From: CAJQND01 sp051010055
Lineage (GTDB): Bacteria; Pseudomonadota; Alphaproteobacteria; Rhizobiales; CAJQND01
Direction of reading: 5' to 3'
Assembly (NCBI GenBank): GCA_051010055.1
Contig: JBPCVY010000081.1
Coordinates: 1 to 10,039, forward strand
DNA length: 10,039 bases
The notes beneath the pieces are model-generated. The model was not told where the DNA came from and did not search any database. It saw nothing but the letters and a program-made list of their open reading frames with translations. The position numbers and the translations under genes are program-made. Positions 6,146 through 10,039 of this stretch are shown here, piece by piece; position 1 is the first letter of the stretch; every line of letters begins with the position of its first letter.

Positions 6146-6859
6146 TCAATCAAGCGGGGAGAAAATATAACCTACGCCGCGCACGGTTTTTATGATTTGC
6201 GGTTTTGACGGATCGATTTCGATTTTCTTCCGCAACCGTGAGATGCGGATATCGATGCTGCGGTCAAACGGATCCCAGTCCCGGTCATGGGCAAGCTCCA
6301 GAAGCTGGTCACGGTTCAGAACCCGCCCGGCATGTTCGCAGAAAACCTTCAAAAGGTTGAACTCCATGGCGGTAATGGGGATCTCGTTCTGCTCATGGTC
6401 GAACAGCTTGTGTGCCTCCAGGTCCAAAATGCACCGGCCCACTTTTACCGCCAGGCTTGCAACTTCCTCTGCAGTTTGCGGAGGCGCGGCTGTCACGCGC
6501 CTTAGAACCGCACGGATGCGCGCAAGCAGCTCGCGCAAATCAACCGGCTTTGCCAGATAATCGTCGGCCCCCATTTCAAGACCGACAATGCGATCAACAA
6601 CCTCAGCCGACGCTGTCAGCATGATTATCGCGGTATCGCCTTGCTCACGCAAACACCGGGCAAGGGAGAGCCCGTCTTCGCCTGGCATGTTGATGTCGAG
6701 AACGACAACGTGCGCCGTTTCTTCGCTGACGATGGCCCGCAGCGCCTCACCGTTTTCAGCGGCGGAGACACGAAATCCCTGCCGCTCCAGATATTCGCTC
6801 AATGTTTCGCGAATATCGGGTTCGTCATCACAAACAATGATGTGCTCTGTCATCGCCAT
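6146..6859 (-). CDS. OmpR-family response regulator
   Basis: This 237-residue DNA-binding regulator is the likely phosphorylation target of the kinase encoded upstream. The receiver domain (about 5-120) has the acidic pair Asp11/Asp12, the phosphorylation site Asp55 (VVVLDINMPGEDG), Thr82, Tyr101 and Lys104 (LAKP), all intact. The C-terminal winged helix (about 140-235) contains ITAMEFNLLKVF, a recognition helix around DRSIDIRISRLRKKIE and the wing TVRGVGYIF. I chose the ATG at 6859 because GGGA lies 7 nt upstream and the receiver fold starts at once. An in-frame start at 6952 would add 31 unrelated residues and overlap the kinase gene. It starts 64 bp after the kinase stop, in the same direction, and stops 71 bp before the lipid operon. 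Confidence 0.93.
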   Translation of the reverse strand: MAMTEHIIVCDDEPDIRETLSEYLERQGFRVSAAENGEALRAIVSEETAHVVVLDINMPGEDGLSLARCLREQGDTAIIMLTASAEVVDRIVGLEMGADDYLAKPVDLRELLARIRAVLRRVTAAPPQTAEEVASLAVKVGRCILDLEAHKLFDHEQNEIPITAMEFNLLKVFCEHAGRVLNRDQLLELAHDRDWDPFDRSIDIRISRLRKKIEIDPSKPQIIKTVRGVGYIFSPLD

Positions 6860-6923
6860 TGTGAGTTCCCAGCTTTCAGCAGCGATTAGAGCAAATTTCC
6901 GCGGTTCAAAACAAGAGCCGGTT

Positions 6924-9900
6924 TCAGGCCGTTTCCTGACTGAGTTCTGCAACCAGTTCGCGCAACTCAGCCGGCCTTATGGGCTTGTCCAGATAGGGGC
7001 GCTTTGAGCCGGATAAAAATGCCCGTGCTTTCGGGCTCATGGTGTCGCCTGTAATGAACCCGAGATGAGGCACCTGTTCCTTGTGTTTTGTCTTCATTTT
7101 TTCATAAAGGCTGGGCCCATCCAGGTTCGGCATCTTCAAATCGCTCAAAATGGCAGAAAACGCCTGGTTTTCGAGATGGTGCAGCGCCTCAGAGCCAGAT
7201 TTCGCCAAGGTGACTTCATGACCGTCATTGCGCAAGACCTCCGCAATAAACTCGCGCACATCACCTTCATCGTCGATAACAAGAATAGGAAGGCGCGCAT
7301 CTGTCTGGCTGGCATCTTGCTTGGCGTTATCTGTTTCTTCCACCTTGCCGGAAATAGGCAGGCGCATGAAAAATATGGAACCGCCGCCCGGATTGGCTGC
7401 CGCGCGAATGGATCCGCCATGGGTTTCAGCAATGCGGTGGCAGAAGGCAAGGCCGATACCTGTGCCCGCGCCAACTTCCTTGGTGGTGAAGAATGGCTCA
7501 AACACACGCGAGCGAATATTGGCCGGGATGCCGGGGCCTGAATCCGCCACCTTGATAACGACTTCTTTTGTACGTGGGTCCAGTCGCGAGACAATCTTGA
7601 TCTTCCGCCGGCCGTCCCAGTCCTGCAAAGCCTGCTCGGCATTGATAATGAGATTTATCATGACCTGGCCGATTTGGTCGCCATCACCCCAGACCGCGGG
7701 CAGGCCTTCTGCAAGGTTCAGGGACAAATCAATATCGGATGAGCGCAACGCATAGCCGGCAACTTCCAGGGAAGATTCAATAACCTCGTTCACATCGACG
7801 TTGGTGGTTTGGGCAGGTTGCTGGCGCGCCATCGCCAGGAACGTTTTGACAATGCGCGCGCATCTGTCAGCTGCATTGCCAATCTTATCGGCGCGCTTGA
7901 CGCTGTTCGGGTCCGTGGTGGTTTCCTTCAGAAGCAGCGATTGGCCCACCACCACCGAGAGGGGGTTGTTGAGTTCGTGGGCGACGCCTGCAAGCAGTTC
8001 CCCGAGCGCGCTCAGCTTTTCGCTTTGGTGGAGAACTTCCTTCTGGCGCTCGAGCTCTTCCTGCATGGCGATGCGGTCGGAAAGATCGTAAGTGTGGGAG
8101 ACGATGACCTGCTCCCCCTTATACTCGATCAAGCGGCCGGAAACCGAGGCGCGGTATATCTCGCCGTTCTGGCGCACGCCGTCATATTCATAATCATCTA
8201 CAGCGCCATCGCGCAGCATCCGCTCGATGAAAATGTCCCGTTCTTCAGGAATGGCGTAAAGGTCTTTCACGGATTGATAGTTGCCGAAGAGCTTCCTGGT
8301 CGCGGGCGAGCCATAGATAAGCTCTCCGGTTTCGACCTGGGTCATCGTGATCATCACCGGGCACGCTTCCAGAACCTCCTGCACCACCGCATCCGTCTTG
8401 CGCTGGGCTTCTTCCATGTTCTTGCGGTCGGTAATATCGGCGCGGGTGACAACGAAGCCGCCTTCACGCGTCGGGCTGGTGGAGACAAAAAACCAGCTGC
8501 CATCTGTGTGCATGAATTCATGCTTGCGGTATTCCGTGCGGTCCTTAGCGCGCTCGGCCAGCCAGGCTTCAATTTCATCATCGGGCACCGGGAACTGGTT
8601 GCGCTGAGCGGTAACGCGCAGGAAGTCGAACCAGTTCACACCGGGTTTGAGCATGTCGGCGCATTTGTGGTGCATTTCCTTGTAGCGGCTGTTGCACATC
8701 ACAAGCTGGTCGTCAGGGCCATATAGGGCAAACCCTTCAGAAAGGGATTCAACAGCATCAATGAGCCGGTCGCCTGCCCGTTTCTGTGCCTCTTCCAGTT
8801 CCTCACGCTCAGTTAAATCGTAAATTGTCGAAACGGCGACCAGCTTGTCTCGGAACCCTGTGGTTCGTGCAGAAACAGATGCCCAGAACGGTGTGCCGTC
8901 CGCCCGTTTCAACTGAACCCGGCAGTCCATCACCTCACCATCGCGCTCAATCAACCGCAACAGCTGCTGGCGCTCCTCGGGATGGACGAAGTTGACGGAA
9001 GGTTCGTTGCGCTCACCCAAAAGCTCAACAGCCTCGGGCGAGCGAAAAAGGAACTCACCGCTGGGGATGTGCTGCATTTCAAGGGCAACCGGGCAGGATT
9101 CAACCACCTGCCTCACCACTGCATTTGCTTCCTTTGTTGCCGCTTCGGCGTTCTTGCGGTCGGTAATATCGACGCGGGTCACAACAAACCCGCCTTCGCG
9201 GGTCATGGTGTTGGAAGCTGAATAACAACGCCCGTCAGACTGACCGAATTCAAAGCCGGTATTTGTGGTGTTGTAACCTTTCTTGCGTTCGGAGAGCCAT
9301 TGTTTCTCCCGGCCCACAGCATCTAGGAACTGGCCGCGCTCAACACCGGTTTCCAGATATTCCCACAGGCTCATTCCAGGCTTCAGGATATCTTTTGTCG
9401 GGCTGTTCATTTTCTTGAACTGCTCGTTGCACATGACCAACTTTTGGTCTGAATCGTAAAGGGCAAAGCCTTCTGACAGAGATTCAATCGCATCGGTCAG
9501 AAGATCGCGCATGCGCTTGATTTCTTCCTGCGCTTCCAAATGCTCGGAAAGGTCGAGCCCGGTGGAAACCACCACCTTGTTGTCGCGGAAGTCTATAACG
9601 CGTGCAGATATTGATGCAGGAAACGTGCCCCCGTCAGCCCGTTTGAGCTGAACCGGAAGATCATCAACGGTGCCATTGTCTTCCAGCCTTTTTGCGTAGT
9701 CTTGCAGCTGGGACTTGTCGGCGAAGAAGTCTTTGGCCGAGCCCACATCGCCAAAAAGATCGGAACAGGCGGGGCTGCGGTAAAGAATTTCCGATTCTTC
9801 CATTGTCGTCATCTGGATGGGGATGGGACAGGAATCGAGAACCTTATGGACCAGCGCATCGGCTTCCTTTTGCGCCTCCTCAATGCGTTTTCGCTCGGTG

Positions 9901-10039
9901 ATATCTGAGCGCGTTACCACAAAGCCGCCCAGTTCGGTGGGATGAACGGAAACCGAATACCAGCGGCCATTGCCCTGGTGCAGTTCAAAGTCCTGAATGA
10001 ACTCAACACCTCCGGCAAGTCGCTCATCAACCCATTCTC
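6924..10039 (-). CDS. Multi-PAS hybrid histidine kinase (N-terminus outside window)
   Basis: The reading frame is open to the window edge, giving 1,037 visible residues and no start. It begins inside a PAS_7-like domain, then alternates PAS-A and PAS-B (PAS_7-like) units, about six PAS domains in all. Each A unit opens with a Cys-Pro motif (SCPIP, SCPVA, ACPVM), and B units carry ESLSEGFALY and VMCN. The kinase core follows: the phospho-acceptor His in GVAHELNNPL (7979-7977), an N box near 7660-7630, DSGPGIP near 7555-7521, and GTGIGLAF near 7470-7441. A C-terminal receiver (about 7300-6930) has Asp at 7142-7140 (SDLKMPNLDG) and Lys in YLDKP. No membrane segment appears in the visible part, so it may be a cytosolic sensor. 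The ligands are unknown. It likely works with the OmpR-type regulator 64 bp downstream. Confidence 0.92.
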   Translation of the reverse strand, partial: EWVDERLAGGVEFIQDFELHQGNGRWYSVSVHPTELGGFVVTRSDITERKRIEEAQKEADALVHKVLDSCPIPIQMTTMEESEILYRSPACSDLFGDVGSAKDFFADKSQLQDYAKRLEDNGTVDDLPVQLKRADGGTFPASISARVIDFRDNKVVVSTGLDLSEHLEAQEEIKRMRDLLTDAIESLSEGFALYDSDQKLVMCNEQFKKMNSPTKDILKPGMSLWEYLETGVERGQFLDAVGREKQWLSERKKGYNTTNTGFEFGQSDGRCYSASNTMTREGGFVVTRVDITDRKNAEAATKEANAVVRQVVESCPVALEMQHIPSGEFLFRSPEAVELLGERNEPSVNFVHPEERQQLLRLIERDGEVMDCRVQLKRADGTPFWASVSARTTGFRDKLVAVSTIYDLTEREELEEAQKRAGDRLIDAVESLSEGFALYGPDDQLVMCNSRYKEMHHKCADMLKPGVNWFDFLRVTAQRNQFPVPDDEIEAWLAERAKDRTEYRKHEFMHTDGSWFFVSTSPTREGGFVVTRADITDRKNMEEAQRKTDAVVQEVLEACPVMITMTQVETGELIYGSPATRKLFGNYQSVKDLYAIPEERDIFIERMLRDGAVDDYEYDGVRQNGEIYRASVSGRLIEYKGEQVIVSHTYDLSDRIAMQEELERQKEVLHQSEKLSALGELLAGVAHELNNPLSVVVGQSLLLKETTTDPNSVKRADKIGNAADRCARIVKTFLAMARQQPAQTTNVDVNEVIESSLEVAGYALRSSDIDLSLNLAEGLPAVWGDGDQIGQVMINLIINAEQALQDWDGRRKIKIVSRLDPRTKEVVIKVADSGPGIPANIRSRVFEPFFTTKEVGAGTGIGLAFCHRIAETHGGSIRAAANPGGGSIFFMRLPISGKVEETDNAKQDASQTDARLPILVIDDEGDVREFIAEVLRNDGHEVTLAKSGSEALHHLENQAFSAILSDLKMPNLDGPSLYEKMKTKHKEQVPHLGFITGDTMSPKARAFLSGSKRPYLDKPIRPAELRELVAELSQETA
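8429..9895 (-). repeat. Tandem PAS-A/PAS-B coding repeats, about 245 codons each
   Basis: Two full repeat units lie in frame: 9895-9161 (735 bp) and 9160-8429 (732 bp). A partial unit lies on each side: a B domain towards 10039, and a third A domain down to about 8080 leading into the kinase core. The anchor sequence CGGTRATATC recurs at 8429, 9161 and 9896, and the Cys-Pro codons recur at 8363, 9095 and 9830 with the same spacing. Bases 8419-8439 and 9151-9171 are identical over 21 positions. This is internal duplication of a sensor module within one gene. Confidence 0.85.

Noticed and set aside
6200..6260. GATCC followed by TAAAAA on the minus strand inside the response regulator 3' end as an RpoE promoter
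   Set aside because: It falls in conserved winged-helix coding sequence and matches the -10 poorly, so it is best explained by codons.
6860..6952. Upstream start for the response regulator
   Set aside because: It would overlap the kinase gene and add 31 residues unlike the receiver family; the ATG at 6859 has a better ribosome binding site.
6588..7007. + strand open frame of 139 codons
   Set aside because: Antisense shadow of the response regulator and the kinase end, with low-complexity Ser/Arg-rich translation typical of such shadows.
7809..8726. Long + strand open frame of 305 codons
   Set aside because: It lies wholly antisense to the PAS/kinase coding region, whose domains are unmistakable. 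The translated product shows no recognisable domain and there is no convincing start context.
9920..9920. GTG as the start of the histidine kinase
   Set aside because: The frame stays open to the window edge, and the upstream residues (DERLAG, ELHQGNGRWYS) match the same part of the downstream PAS_7-like repeats, so the gene is cut by the window.

Overview
The window is a chromosomal stretch from an alphaproteobacterium. The evidence is the RpoE/ChrR (ECF11) pair with the zinc-finger-plus-cupin anti-sigma factor of Rhodobacter type, alphaproteobacterial-style hybrid kinases with PAS_7 repeats, moderately GC-rich codon use and dense ATGA overlaps. I cannot name the genus.

Left half, + strand (154-2665): a compact four-gene run. 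It holds an ECF sigma factor (rpoE), its anti-sigma factor (chrR, 4-bp overlap), a short-chain dehydrogenase/reductase (24 bp after chrR) and a small NTF2/SnoaL-like protein (4-bp overlap). Positions 1-153 are a gene-free leader with a TGATCC hexamer inside a perfect dyad and a good Shine-Dalgarno sequence.

Middle, - strand (6074 down to 2681): a three-gene operon in which each gene overlaps the next by 4 bp. The order is COG2907-type NAD/FAD-binding amine-oxidase-family protein, then DUF1365 protein, then cyclopropane-fatty-acid-synthase-family methyltransferase. It runs head-on into the sigma operon with only 15 bp between the two stop codons. These gene families travel together in the singlet-oxygen (photo-oxidative stress) regulon of RpoE/ChrR bacteria. 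There, lipid modification, including the UfaM/UfaD/UfaO furan fatty acid pathway of R. sphaeroides, is part of the response. The methyltransferase carries Gln and Ser where E. coli Cfa has the bicarbonate-site His and Cys. This suggests methylation of an unsaturated acyl chain rather than cyclopropane formation.

Right part, - strand (10039 down to 6146): a very large hybrid histidine kinase whose N-terminus lies outside the window, followed after 64 bp by an OmpR-family response regulator. The kinase has alternating PAS-A/PAS-B (PAS_7-like) modules with a period of 732-735 bp, then HisKA, HATPase and a C-terminal receiver domain. The regulator ends 71 bp before the lipid operon, in the same direction.

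Working model (inference): singlet oxygen or organic peroxide frees RpoE from ChrR, and RpoE activates its own operon and the lipid-modification genes. The adjacent two-component pair may add a second redox or metabolic input, but nothing in the sequence proves that link. I see no tRNA, rRNA, CRISPR array, insertion sequence or phage gene.
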